A stretch of DNA of 64,000 nt from Kitagawia praeruptora (lineage: Eukaryota; Streptophyta; Magnoliopsida; Apiales; Apiaceae). The translations under genes and the position numbers were made by a program. Positions 32,262 to 44,522 of this stretch are shown one piece after another (position 1 is the stretch's first letter; each line of letters opens with the position of its first letter). A model generated the notes under the pieces. The model did no database searches, was not told the DNA's origin, and saw only the letters and a program-made list of their open reading frames with translations. Location: positions 159,592,501 through 159,656,500 of the forward strand of contig CM075351.1 of NCBI GenBank assembly GCA_037693485.1, in the 5' to 3' direction.

Positions 32262-35200
32262 TATAACGACCTAGAAAATTTCGATTTTAATATTATTTAT
32301 TAATTATAAATTATAAATTATATTATGCGAATATTGTTGTAAAGGTGAAAAAATATGTGAAGTTGTGTTTATGTGTTTATATGATGATTGTGTGAGCTGT
32401 GAAGGTCGGTGTATTTTTATTTGTATTTTTGAGGATTCAAAAAATATTTAAATCATGCATTTTTTATCCTCTGTAAATTTTATAAAATTATCGGAGGAAT
32501 TAAAAATCATGAAATCTTCTGTAATATTATCTTTATAATATTATTTAGTTTTTAAAATGGTTGGGTGAATTAATTTGGATGTTTCGGCATTTTAAAACAA
32601 TTTTAAGAGTTTTATTGCATTTAAAGGATCAAAACTTGTAAAATTCATATTTAATTCATTTTTGATCCGAAAAATATTTTAAAAATATGAGGGTGCTCCT
32701 AATTTTATATTCTTCATTTTAAAAATGAAAAGTGTAATTTTCCGAAGGTTTTATTTAATTGGAATTATTATAGTCGTTTATTAGATGTAGTTGGGCCGGG
32801 ATAAAGTGGTAATGGAGATATAAGAGTAATGGGCCAAGCCCATTTAGTAGAAAAACACCACAGTCGGGAAAGCTCTGGAAACCGGGGGGGGGGGAGAAGG
32901 AGATAAATAAAAAGGGGAGAAAAAAAATGGTGGGAGAGAAATTAGAGGGGAGAAGAAAAGAGATTGGGGGATAGTAATTAGTAAAAATATACATATATAG
33001 ATACACATACGTGCGTGTATATGTGGGTGTATGTGAGAGTGTGTGTTGTGTGTGTAAATGTGTGTGCTGGTGTGTGTAAACCGCGTGGTGTGCGGGTTGC
33101 TGCAGGAGGAAGGCCGACGATGCAAGGGCAGCTCCGGCGAGACGATGCTGCGGCCGGTGGAGGCTTTACCGTGTGGCTGCAAATCGAAGAGGAGGCAGAC
33201 CTGGTGTGCGTGTGTCTGTAGATGGCAGCAAGAAAGAGAGAGAGAGACTGTTGGGAGAGAGAGATGGAGAGAGAGAGAAGGGAGAGAGATGGTGGAGATT
33301 TTTCTCCGGTGGCTTGACTTTCGAATCGGGATCGAAAGGTATAAATTTTATTTGATTAATTAATTTAATTATTTATTTATTTTCATTTTCGATGTAATTA
33401 CTTAATTGTCAATTTTAGATTAAATTATGTAGTTGTAATTTAATTAGTTTAAATTGCAAGTTATATATGTTGATTTTCGCAATTAGATTAAAGTTGTAAA
33501 TTATGGGTATTGTATGTTTTCGTGAATTAATTCGGAGAGTATAGTTAATTATGATTTTTGGTGGAAATTGTTGGTTTATTGATATGATCGGGCTTAGTAT
33601 TCGATAATTGTTAATTATTAATTGTCGGATAGTGCGTGAAGTTATCTGGTTTTACTAGTTATAAATGTTTATGTGCTAAATCCTAAATGGTATAAATCAA
33701 GTCTTAGTATTTGTTGAATGTATAATTGTTAATTACTTGGTGTTGGTCTATATGGGAATAAGTGATTGTCGTTTAGTAGGAGTCAATTAAGTACTTGGTA
33801 ATGAAGCATATGTGGTTAAATGATTGTTGGTACTGATTATTATTTGTTGTATAATGTTGGAATTTATATGAGTTGCTAATTGTAAATGGTTTTACTAATT
33901 ATGAATATTTTATGTTATGTGTTTGTCTACGAGGAGTTGCAATGAGATCGCAAGTCCTAAATGTCAATATTTAAGGACTTGTGTAATTCTCTTCAACTAG
34001 TTCCTCGGGCTTACGAATATCCATGATTAGCTATCACGAGTATAATTAATATACTTAAGTGATGTGATCATTGATATAGCGTAAGTAATAGTTAGTGCTA
34101 GGGGTTGTTCCTTAGGGCTTACGAACATCAATGATTGATTGTCATGTGTATCATTAAAATGCGTGAGAAATACGATCATTGGTGTAACGTAAGTAGTAGT
34201 GTAATGTAAATCATTATGTGCTAGGTGCCACATGTCTGGGCGGGTACTTTTCTTATTTGTTTACTTTTATGTTGCTACAAGTTGAGGCAGCTTTATTTTT
34301 GCAAAAAAAGGGTTGAATTGTATTTGAGGGGCTGTGCCCGTAGTCCGATAAACGAATACTACATGCCAAAATTTTCTAAAAATCCCCTATAAATTTATTT
34401 AAAATTCTATTTGAGTTGTTTGATTTCAAGGCTTGAAAGTATGTTATGATTTTTAAAGGGTTAAGTATATGTGTTAGTGGGGTATTTCAAGTATATATTA
34501 TGGTTTTGAAAATTTGACGGTGTGCTGTTTTGAAGTGGTTATGTGACGTGTATATGTGACTTAGTAATTATACTAAGGCTACTATATAGATATGATTGGA
34601 TATGTCTATATATAGTGGTATGTGTTTGTATATGTTATTTATGATAAGTGTATAAGCGTTATAGGACGCGTACGGGTAGAGTAGAACAAGTAAGAGTTGC
34701 TTGATTTGGCACTGAATAGTGTTTGACCTTGAAAAGGTTTGAATAGGAAACCTAGCCAAGGACAGTGCGGGTGAATTGATGTGGAAACTGGTAAAGTGCA
34801 AAGGATGAAAGTGGGACCGAGTGAGAAGCCACATGTAAATGAAAGAGACTGACGATAAGATAAGTTGAGTATCGATGGGGAATCAGGAACTCCATTAATC
34901 GAGGCAAGTGTTTTTGCTAATCACTTATTGTTCAAGTGATGCAATTTCATTTACTTGTTGTATGTGGTGATTTAGCCAAGAATAGATGGCAGATGATTTA
35001 TACTTTTTCATATAGTGTGATACTGTTCCTATCCCCTACCTATGATTCAAACATCCGATTTACAAAGAATTTGACAAATAGCCTTTCCCATTCATTTTCT
35101 TATCCCTGGAAGCCATTTCTCCTATTTTCGTCGAAAGTGTCTAAGAATTTCTGAACTAAAGAAAACCCAAGATTTTAAATTCTTATGAAAAGCCTGCTAG

Positions 35201-36595
35201 CGAAACTCTTCATTCTAGCATATTTTCACAAAAAGACCCCATCTAGAAATTATTATTTTTTTCTTTCAAAATGTTTTGAACTTTTCCATATTGGAATCGT
35301 TTTATAAACAAATGTTTAAGCTACTTTATCTGTTTATGGAAACTCAAATTTTACAATGCACCTAGAGTTTGACCATATCTTCGCTTTAATCTTAAATTTT
35401 TATGGTCGAAAACCTTATTGCAATGTATATCTGTTATGTGCTTAAGTGAAATCTCTCTCTTGATAAGTTAATGTCAATAATTTCGGTCATTCATATTCTT
35501 CCTGTTGGTATTTATTTGAATTGTTATTCTTTATATTCTCCACCCCACTTAATACCGAACTTGTCGGTATTTACATAAGATCTTGATTATCTGGTTATTC
35601 CCTGAGTAGTATCGAACTTGTCGATACTAGACAATGATGTCATTTCTTATTAACTCCTAAATTTTGAGTTGTTAACCTGGAATGTGAGTTTCCAGGGTGT
35701 TTGGCGAATTAAGGTTGTCAATTGTTCCTACACCTAGTGTGGATGATTTAGAATTGGAAATGTTTTAAAATGTGGACCGTGAAGGTCAGAATGTTTTTAA
35801 ACTATGGACCGTGAAGGTCGGACTGTGAAGGTCAGAAATAATTAAGGCCAATGTGTGCCATGGATCCAATTAAGGACAGGGCTGTGAGAGCTAGTCCGGG
35901 GTTAGTGCTGACTGATCAGCAACCTAATCTTATTGATTTTTTTTAAATAAATAAAAATTCCAATTCTAATCTATACTTTGAGATTGAGATGTTCAGTCAT
36001 TGACTTCTTGAAAGTCTGTTTGAATAATATTTGGATATCGGAATTTTTTTCAACTCTAATTTCTGATGCACCTTATGAATGGTGAATTGTTGGCCCTCGT
36101 GGCAATCTAAAAGCTGATATCACTGATTTTTTTTCAAATGATGAAAGGAAATTCTTTTGCTTAACAAAAATTGTCGTTATATTGCAATTGTCATCACTCT
36201 TTACACTTGCTGAGCATTGTTGGCTCACTCTTGCTTCTGTTTATTTCTCCAGTTGTTAGAGATAATCGGAAGAACTAGTGGTCAGTTGGTATTGCTCTAT
36301 AGGCCGCGAGAGGAGACGTTCGAGTCATGGATTTCTTTGGATAGTGGATTGGGATTTGTCGAGGTTGGATATCTAGTTAGATGGTGATCTTGTTAATTCA
36401 CAGAAATTGTATAATATTCTTTTATTCTGAGATTGAGTTGTATTAATGATATTCGATAGTTTGTTTCATACCATAACCTGTAAGAGATCTTGGATTAAGG
36501 GGTTTTATTATTAAATGTCATTTATATTCAGAGATGTACAATATTGTTTATGGTTAGTGGCCCCATATCTGTACCCCGGATTTTGGGATGCTACA
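32262..36595 (+). mobile_element. Giant solo LTR, forward orientation, in copia 1 integrase
   Basis: About 4.33 kb, starting TATAACGACCTAG (a worn TGTAACGACC) and ending GGATGCTACA. It shares blocks with 55619-62264: GT- and GA-rich patches at 33000-33300, the paired hairpin repeats at 34009-34194, and the CTTGCTGAGCATTGTTGG block near 36207. There is no internal coding region. Coding text on both sides becomes continuous if 32262-36597 is removed. A perfect target duplication is not visible: the right flank reads CTAAG and the left flank reads ATGCT, so one junction has changed. Confidence 0.75.
34009..34194. repeat. Two tandem hairpin repeats in the forward solo LTR
   Basis: Each unit has a left arm like GCTTACGAATATCCATGATT and a right arm like ATCATTGATATAGCGTAAG, about 40 nt apart. 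The second unit follows directly after the first. They are conserved at 57204-57388. Confidence 0.7.
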
Positions 36596-36597
36596 CT

Positions 36598-37810
36598 AAG
36601 AATGAAGCTCTTGACTTCTTTAAAATTTATAAAGAAGAAGTAGAGCTACATCAGAGTACCATGATTAAAAATCTACGTACTGATAGAGGAGGTGAGTATT
36701 ATGATCCGGTTTATTTTCAATCTACTGGTATAATACATCAAACCACGGCTCCTTATACACCACAGCAAAATGGTGTGGCAGAGAGAAAGAATAGGACTTT
36801 GAAAGAAATGGTTAATTCCTTGTTATCCTACTCGGGTTTGAGTGAGGGATTTTGGGGTGAGGCTATGTTGACAGCCTGTCATTTATTGAATCGAATTCCT
36901 AGTAAGAGGAATAAGATTACCCCTTATGAACTTTGGTATAAAGAGTTACTAAAATTGAGTTTTCTGAGAGTTTGGGGATGTAGAGCAGTTGTAAGACTCA
37001 CTGAACCCAAAAGAAGAAACTTGGGTGAACGAGGTATAGATTGCATATTTGTTGGTTATGCTGAGCATTCTATAGCATATAGATTCTATGTGTTAGAATC
37101 TAATGACTATGTATCTGTGAACTCGATTATCGAGTCAAGAGATGCTATATTTGATGAAAACAGATTTACATCTATACCTAGACCAAGGGACATGCTTCAG
37201 AATTCTTCTAGTAGAAACTCAGTTTCTACTGAAGATGTGAATGGACCGTCTGAACCAAGGAGAAGCACTAGAGCTAGAAAAGCAAAGTCTTTTGGAGATG
37301 ACTTTCATCTTTATCTAGTAGAAGGCTCTAGAGATGAAATTGAATATCAATACCAATATTGTTTTGTCATTGAGGAGGATCCAAATACTTTTAGCGAAGC
37401 TATGAAATCTAGGGATGTTGCATTCTGGAAAGAAGCTATCCAAGATGAAATGGATTCTATCATGAATAATAATACTTGGGAATTGAGTGATCTGCCCCCT
37501 AGCTGTAAAGCATTGGGAAACAGATGGATCTTCAAAAGGAAAATGAAGGTGGACGGTACCATAGATAAGTTTAAAGCCAGATTGGTAATCCAAGGTTTTA
37601 GACAAAAAGAAGGGATTGATTATTTTGATACTTATGCTCCTGTTGCTAGAACCTCCACTATTAGGTTGTTAATAGCACTTGCTGCTATACACAATCTTGT
37701 CATTCACCAAATGGATGTGAAAACTACATTCTTGAATGGTGAATTAGATGAAGAGATTTATATGAAACAACCCGAAGGGTTTGTTATGCCTGGTTGTGAG
37801 AACAAGGTGT
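36598..37810 (+). pseudogene. Copia 1 integrase second half and RT first half
   Basis: Resumes the integrase core with TDRGGEY and the catalytic E in AERKNRTL, then RT with KARLVIQGF and the MDVKTTFLNGEL block. It ends at TGT (37808-37810), the target duplication of the CACTA element. Open throughout. Confidence 0.88.
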
Positions 37811-37829
37811 CACTAGTACAAAAACTGTC

Positions 37830-38170
37830 ATATGCGTCTGTTAAAAAGGTCATTTGCGTCTGTTTTCAGCAGACGCGAATGGAGGAGTCACAAAAAGTAT
37901 AAAGTATTTGCGTCTGTTTTGCAATAGACGTATATAGGTATTTGCGCCTGCTGAGAATAGACGTATAAAGTTAGAGAACTGACGCATAAAGTATTACTTT
38001 ATGTGGCTGCTTAGGATTAACAAACGCATAAGGTTATTTGCGTCTGTCTAGAACAAACGCATATTGATATAGAACAGACATATAAACACAATTTTTTTGC
38101 ATCTGCTGTGAATGACCAGATGTATAAAATATATTTTATGCGTCTGTTTTTAGAGAACAGACACATATTG
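37830..38170. repeat. Left subterminal repeats of the CACTA element
   Basis: At least ten GCGTCTG or complementary CAGACGC-type words in both orientations, a known binding-site arrangement for CACTA transposases. The right-hand counterpart is at 41880-42150. Confidence 0.8.
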
Positions 38171-38400
38171 TATTGTTTTTTAAATTTAGCATTAATTTTT
38201 TCCAGCCACCTGTTATACATCTTAAACACTAAAGGCTAGAGCTCATGCATAAAGTAAAAATGAAAATTGACAATAAAATGCTTCATAATAATTTTAACAT
38301 CCAAAAATTTGTAATAATAATTATTATCATTGAAAGTTAAAATCAAGTCACATCATATATTGCAATTTCTGAAGTAGTGAAATAGAACAACACTAGTCTA

Positions 38401-38980
38401 GGTAGTATCCAAAATCCAATTCGGATCAGCAACAAACTGAAAGACATCAAGATCAATAATGTGGTGGTTAGCCATGCCAATCAGTAGGTTTGAGCCATGA
38501 TTGAGGAATATGATACCTGCAAACACATTAACATACTCATAATTAGTCTTTCAAACTAACATAAGTAACTCAAAGACATCCATTACTACTTTATAATTAA
38601 ACTTAAAATAATCTATCAGTCCCTTGCATGTAACTATAAATTATAATAATAAATACAAGTGATACACTAGCACTTGAATACTGGTATATCAATTACCGCT
38701 CATGCTATATTTTCGTTAACTGCGAATGTGCTAAATGATGTACCTTTAGCTTGGCCAAAAATGGTATAGTATGCGGTAGGAAACATACCATGGTAGTTGG
38801 CTGCATAGTAGAACCCTCAGCTCTATGGAAATGATCCAATAAAGGAGACGACAGTCCATAGTGGAATATTTCATGATTCTTTGACAACCAAGTACGTACC
38901 CCTCACCATATGAGTGGTCCAATCAGACATTAGGCTTCCATATTCAGAATCATCAACACCAGGAAGATCTAAACCTGCAT
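38401..38980 (-). pseudogene. Unidentified captured exon-like pieces in the CACTA element
   Basis: On the minus strand, three stretches read open between splice-like signals: about 38958-38913 after ATGCAG, about 38890-38792 ending ATG|GTATGT, and about 38518-38401 after TTTGCAG. Their peptides (for example NHEIFHYGLSSPLLDHFHRA and GMANHHIIDLDVF) look like ordinary protein, but I cannot name the gene. Orientation matches the two recognised captured fragments further right. Confidence 0.4.
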
Positions 38981-40802
38981 AAAGATTGAAAAAAGGTATG
39001 AGAAAGAACAAGCATGCATGTGAATTCTATTAGAGGTTATACAAGCATGCACCTTTGTTACAAGAAGAACCAAACATATTGAAGCAGAAAAAGAAATCAT
39101 TTATGGTAAAAAAAAAAAAAAACTAAATGATGCATACCCCTTGGAACCTCTTGAGTAGTAGATAAATTATAAGCAACTAATAGAGCCTAAACATGCATAC
39201 CCCTTGGAACCTCTGCTTTTAATCCACTCCGGAATATTTCTAGTGAAAGAGTTGTTTGTGAGATACCTAAGTAGCAGATATCAGAACTTAAAGGTATGAA
39301 CATTAACATGTACTCCGTATACGCGGCAAATAACATGCTGAAATAATGCTTGAAGGATATAAAGCTATGCATTGGGTTGTGTACACCTCAAAATAGCTAG
39401 TTATGTTCTTATCACATTTATATTTTGCAAGCTAATGATTGTCATTTCATGTTATTACTCATAATATCTAACCCTATAGGTTGTTCAAATTAAAATTGAA
39501 TGCACCATTACTATTTGCTAAATAACATTTAATGATCACAATGTATGTAATGCCCTTTATACTAAAATAAGATTGCTTATAGTATCTGGAGAGATGCCAG
39601 GCTACTAAAGTCAATTTGTATCTCCTTCCAACTTGTTTAAGCTTAGGTCTCTGCAACAAAAAAAGACATGATACTTAGTATATGTGACTTCTATAAAGAA
39701 ATAAGGGGAAAACTGAGTGGAAGTAGTATTACAATCTCTGCAAATCCGTCAACTGTGAAAGATATTTAGGTAGTTTTCCAGATATATTACAGCTCCTCAA
39801 CACTCTGTTCCACATTTAATAGTAGTAATAATTTTTATGAAGCATATACATTCATATATATACTAGTATACTACACATACGTAACACATACAGTAATATA
39901 ACTCACAAATTCTTCAATATTGTCATCCTTTCAAGCTGAGGAAATTCCGATGCCCCTCCATTCAAATTGCAAATTAATCTACAAAGAAGAAAAATTTTGC
40001 ATCATGATTTATCTAAAAGTCAATCAACCTATGATACTAGAAAAAAATATGAAATTTATTTTTACTTTGTTTGAATGTCGGTGTGATATTAGATTGAACG
40101 AACTTGGACTTGTATGTGAGTGTGGTAATTTTTACTACTTGTTTCATGCTCTGCATGTGGTTGAAATTTTTTTGTGTTTGGATTTATATAAATTTTGGAA
40201 AAATGCATCAACTTTAACCAATGTAATGTCTATACAAAACATTTTACCCCAGAAAGACATTTAAACAAACTAGACACCAGTTATTTTACTAAAGAAATAG
40301 AGTTGAGTTTATTTTACTTCACAGGTTTGCAAAACTCAGTCAGAAATCCAGAGGTCAGAAAATACAGGTTGTGACTCTGGGACTTTACTGTAAACAGCAG
40401 ACCGAATAAAAGAACAAATATGAAATAGTAGCAACACCAAAGGCCAGAAGATGTCAATTAAAAACAAATCAACAAAGATGAAAAAACAAGCTAATACGAT
40501 TATCATTTAATATATATTTGTCACAGAAGAAGAAAGTCAAAACAAGACCAGCATTATGGATGCATAAACTTATCCACTATAGTGTGAAGTTGTAAATAAA
40601 AGGCAACAATTGCAGACAAGAACAGACATTTTAGTAGATGCTTCAGCTTACATGGAATTTGACGCCCCCAGAGAGGAACCAGGCCCTTTTACAAACTGCA
40701 CATATTAAACAAAGCTTAGTAACCAGATCAACCCAAAAAAAAAGGTAAAAAGACATACTAGCTTAGATCAATTTGAAGAAAACATAATTATAAATGAGAT
40801 CT
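38981..40802. other. CACTA interior without recognised content
   Basis: AT-rich sequence with an A-run near 39110. CATACCCCTTGGAACCTCT occurs twice, near 39134 and 39196. Several short frames, such as 39920-40264, have no motif. It could be intron sequence of the captured pieces. Confidence 0.4.
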
Positions 40803-41071
40803 TTACCCTAGAGCGCCTTCAGACTTGACAAACATGGGAAGCCCATCACCCAAACCTCTAGTAAAACCTGGATGTGTCTAAACACGGACCTTCACTGCCT
40901 CAAAGGGGCATAGAGCAATATCAGCAATGACTTCAGCAGAAGCAGAACCAGCAAGGTAGATAAGAGTTTTGTATTTGGATGCATACTCGGGCCCTGCATT
41001 AAGAATTCATAGAAACCAAATTTGCAGGCACCCTGAGCACTGTATCCAAGAAGCGTTGAAGAAATCCCAAA
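40803..41071 (-). pseudogene. Captured fragment of a mitochondrial phosphate carrier gene (PHT3/MPT type)
   Basis: The mitochondrial phosphate carrier moves phosphate across the inner membrane. On the minus strand the fragment reads STLLGYSAQGACKFGFYEF, then after a lost exon part GPEYASKYKTLIYLAG, SASAEVIADIALCPFEAVKV and a tail ending in KSEGALG. This is the start of the second carrier repeat, including its PFEAVKV signature. A TAG follows KVRV, the exon join before GPEY is defective, and a TAA follows ALG. It is dead as a protein but recognisable as host gene sequence carried by the CACTA element. Confidence 0.85.
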
Positions 41072-41425
41072 CAAAAGGGTCGGAACTTGCTGACTATTAT
41101 CTAAAAATAATCAAGGAACTCCTTGTTCCTCTAGTAGCACTTTGCAGGGTCAATCTAAACAGAACAATATCAATAGAAAAAAATCTGTCATCACAAGGAA
41201 AAATGTTGGCAACACCTTGAGTAAATACAAAACCGCAAAATATAAGCCCCTTTCATAATTCAAAAAAAGATAAATATTCTACTAATAGTACTTGTCACTT
41301 CAAACAAATCAATAAGAACAAAATCTAAGCAATGTACATAAATTTCAACCAGCATCAATTATCAAAACACGTTACATCAGATGTTTCAAATCGAAACACA
41401 TTTTAGCCACATAGTAAGGACAAAA

Positions 41426-41548
41426 GCAGGTTCCTCGGCTTCCTAGTGATGAAGTTTCTAAAGCGTCACAGTGTTACCGCTTGGCAACCTGGCTTCATAC
41501 ACACTTCCATAGCCGCCGATGCTAATGCAGTATTTGATGTCAAACTTG
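41426..41548 (-). pseudogene. Captured fragment of an LRR receptor-like kinase domain
   Basis: On the minus strand it reads KFDIKYCISIGGYGSVYEAR, then LPSGNTVTL, a stop, KLHH, a stop and EAEEPA. This is the glycine-rich ATP loop and beta-3 region of the plant receptor kinase family related to At4g08850 (MIK2-like). Two stops, one at or next to the expected catalytic lysine region, show it is non-functional. It lies about 350 bp from the phosphate carrier fragment, in the same orientation. Confidence 0.75.
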
Positions 41549-41879
41549 TTTGGATGTATTTGATTATTGTAAACCACAATGATAAATTAATACTTGAGAT
41601 TGAATTGCTGGTGGCTGCTTGAATTAGGGTTGGGAGATTAAATGCTTCAATTAGGGCTTGGAGACTGAAGATGCAATTAGGATTGAATCACCCCAACTTT
41701 GGAGAAGAGAATCGCCGGTTTGTAATTGAAGAGGTCTGTACTTTGTAATTATGTCGATATAAGGATATACACATACCGTAATTGTAAGGAGATATATACA
41801 TACCTTAATTGGTCCACTCATATTTTATTATATTTGTTTTATAATTTTTTTATTTATACATCTTTATACTAAGACATAT

Positions 41880-42155
41880 ATAGTTGAACTATATACGTCT
41901 GTTGTAAAATAACAGACGCAATTGATAAATGACGTATAAAACTACTTTATACGTCTGTTGTAAAATAACAGGCACAATTGATTTTCCAACAGACGTATAA
42001 AATTACTTTATACGTCTGTTCAAATACAACAGACGTATAAACGTGTCTCTTTCTGATATATACGTCTGTGTAGTGCTGAACAGACGCATAAAACTACTTT
42101 ATGCGTCTGTTTCTTCTATAACAGACACAAATGGGGAGACGCATATGGCAGTTTT
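41880..42155. repeat. Right subterminal repeats of the CACTA element
   Basis: TACGTCTGTT and AACAGACGTATAAA words alternate on both strands up to the right terminus, mirroring the left end. Confidence 0.8.
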
Positions 42156-42168
42156 TATACTAGTGTGT

Positions 42169-43292
42169 GTAAATTGAAGAAATCAATTTATGGTCTGAAA
42201 CAAGCACCGAAGGATTGGCATGATAAATTTGATACTGTGGTCTTGTCTAACGGTTATTTTCTTAACCAAGCAGATAAGTGTGTATATAGCAAATTTGATG
42301 CTTCTAGTAAAGGAGTTATAATTTGTTTATATGTGGATGACTTGTTGATTTTTGGTACTGATCAAAATCAAGTGGATAAAACCAAGAAGTTCTTGTCATC
42401 TAATTTTGATATGAAAGACATGGGGGAGGCTGAGGTGATTCTTGGTATAAGGATCAAGCGTGAGAACAATGGTATTTCAATTTCTCAATCTCATTATATT
42501 GAGAAGATTCTGAAAAGATTTAACTTTAAGGATTGTTCTCCTGTTAGCACTCCTCTTGATCCTAGTATTAAACTCCTACCTAATACAGGTGTTGCAGTAT
42601 CTCAACTTGAATACTCAAGGGCTATTGGTAGTCTCATGTATGCCATGATAAACACTAGGCCAAATATTGCCTATGCTGTTGGAAAGCTTAGTAGGTATAC
42701 TATCAAGCCAAGTTCACATCATTGGCAAGCCTTAAGCCGATTGTTCAAATACTTGAAAGGAACCATGGATTATGGTTTGACATATACTGGATTTCCTTCG
42801 GTTATTGAAGGTCATTTAGATGCAAGTTGGATTTCCAATAAGGAAGATCATTCTTCCACAAGTGGATGGGTATTCCTTCTTGGGGGAGGTGCTATCTCTT
42901 GGGCATCGAAGAAACAAAGTTGCATTATTGATTCAACGATGGAATCTGAATTTGTGGCATTATCAGCGGCTGGTAAAGAAGCTGAATGGCTAAGAAATCT
43001 AATTTATGAGATTCCATTGTGGCCTAAACCGATATCACCCATATCTATCAGATGTGATAGTGAGTCTGCCTTGGCTAATTCTTATAGACAAGTGTTCAAA
43101 GGCAAGTCTAGACACTTAGGTGTTAGACACAGCATGATTCGTGAGCTTATCACGCATGGTGTTATATCAGTGGAGTTTATAAGAACTCAACACAATTTAG
43201 CCGATCATCTAACCAAAGGGTTGAGTAGAGATCTTGTGCACAAGTCGGCTGTGGGGATGGGATTAAAGTCCATAAAAAACCTCTCATGTTGA
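42169..43292 (+). pseudogene. Copia 1 RT second half and RNase H
   Basis: Resumes with KKSIYGLKQAPKDWHDKF, then the RT active site YVDDLLIFG, then RNase H with HLDASW and ESEFVALS-type motifs, and ends at TGA 43290-43292. Together the four pieces total 4020 nt, a whole number of codons, and each is open. The gag-pol gene was therefore intact until the insertions. Confidence 0.9.
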
Positions 43293-43808
43293 GATACCCA
43301 ATTCCCATCTAATATGACATTAGGTGCTGAATTCAATGTGGAAAGCTTAATATTTAGAGATTGGAACACATTAAAGTATCATCCCAAGGTATGTGTTCAG
43401 ACCTGCAAGTTAAGGAGGTTGAAGTTTATCTTCTTAATAGTTCTTTTGAAAAATTGCATATGCAGGTGCGAGAATAAAAGAACTACCTATTTGAGCATGA
43501 AGTTTAGCCGCTTCAAGAAGTTTGGACTTGACTTTGATATGCTTATGAAGGATTAGGACACTAGGCTAGTAAAATATAGTGTCAAGTAAGAACATTTGAG
43601 AATGTAAATTTATGTGTATATTATCTTCATGTATTCACAATGAATAGTAAAGGTTCAATCCATAGTGATACCTTGATATTCGAATATTTGGAATGTGTAA
43701 TATACTAATGTGAAATTCAATCGTCACGATATTTCATTTAAGCATAAATTTGTCGTTTGTTGTGATTTTGTTTAGTTAATCATGGATTACGCTAAAATGG
43801 GGGATGAT
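43293..43808. other. Copia 1 3' untranslated region
   Basis: About 515 bp between the pol stop and the 3' LTR. The open frame at 43314-43556 has no recognised motif. It ends in the polypurine tract. Confidence 0.6.
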
Positions 43809-44238
43809 TGTTGGATATTTTAGTGTAATTGGATTGGCTAGTTGATTAATGTAATCGTAATGTTACATCGAACAAGTAGGGAGAATGCGGAGTGCATGCT
43901 CTGTTCGAGTTCGTTATGATTTCAGAATTATTGCTTATGAGACATGTCTATTGGTATCAAACACATCTGTTAGAATGAGATGTGTCTATTGGGAAAAGAC
44001 ACATCTTGAGGTGTGTCTATTGGCAAAAGACACATCTGTTGACATCTATAAATAGGTGTGTCATTGATCATTTTCAGTACTGGTTCATTTTGAAATACAC
44101 AGCAAAATACATTCTCTCTTCTTATAGAATTTTTGATTTTATCCGATTGAATTATTTGGGTGAACCACAAATAACTTCAATCTGAAAGTGTTCACACGAC
44201 TTCAGAAAAATCTAAGAAATCACCCATATTCCCCAATA
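43809..44238 (+). repeat. Copia 1 3' LTR
   Basis: Same length as the 5' LTR. It follows GGGGGATGAT and is followed by AAAAGAAGG, giving the likely target duplication AAAAG. Confidence 0.85.
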
Positions 44239-44522
44239 AAAAGAAGGAATAATTATTATTCAAAGATGATGTCTATCATTATTATTGGAATTAGGAAACA
44301 ATTACTTACAAAACCAGGTCCCACAATTACTTACGATTAATTGTCTATCATAAAACCTCTGGCAAAAATTGATCAGCAATGGAGGATGACGAGGTTAAAC
44401 ATCGAAATGTGAAATCAAAAAGTAAAAAAAGAAGTAGGGAAGAAAGGGATTTTCATAAGAAATCCAAGGGTATTGAATTACGTATCACAAAGCCTTCGTA
44501 CAATTTACAAAGGCCTATGTAT

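Larger units (their letters stand above)
37811..42165. mobile_element. CACTA (CMC) DNA transposon, non-autonomous, with captured gene pieces
   Basis: 4355 bp between TGT target duplications (37808-37810 and 42166-42168). The left end is CACTAGTACAAAAACTG and the right end is its complement, CAGTTTTTATACTAGTG. Both ends carry many subterminal GCGTCTGTT/AACAGACGC words. No transposase frame is visible. The interior has minus-strand exon-like pieces, two of which I recognise (phosphate carrier, receptor kinase). It split the RT of copia 1. Confidence 0.92.
25454..44238 (+). mobile_element. Ty1/copia element 1, split by three nested insertions
   Basis: LTRs lie at 25454-25883 and 43809-44238, with AAAAG next to both outer ends. 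Between them one gag-pol frame is divided into four pieces by a reverse giant solo LTR, a forward giant solo LTR and a CACTA transposon. Integrase precedes RT, the copia order. The polypurine AAAATGGGGGATGAT stands just before the 3' LTR. I could not recognise a primer binding site after the 5' LTR. Confidence 0.9.

Noticed and set aside
33000..33300. GT- and GA-rich patches as a promoter or gene start
   Set aside because: They recur at 56230-56575 as family LTR microsatellites, and the overlapping short frames are low complexity.
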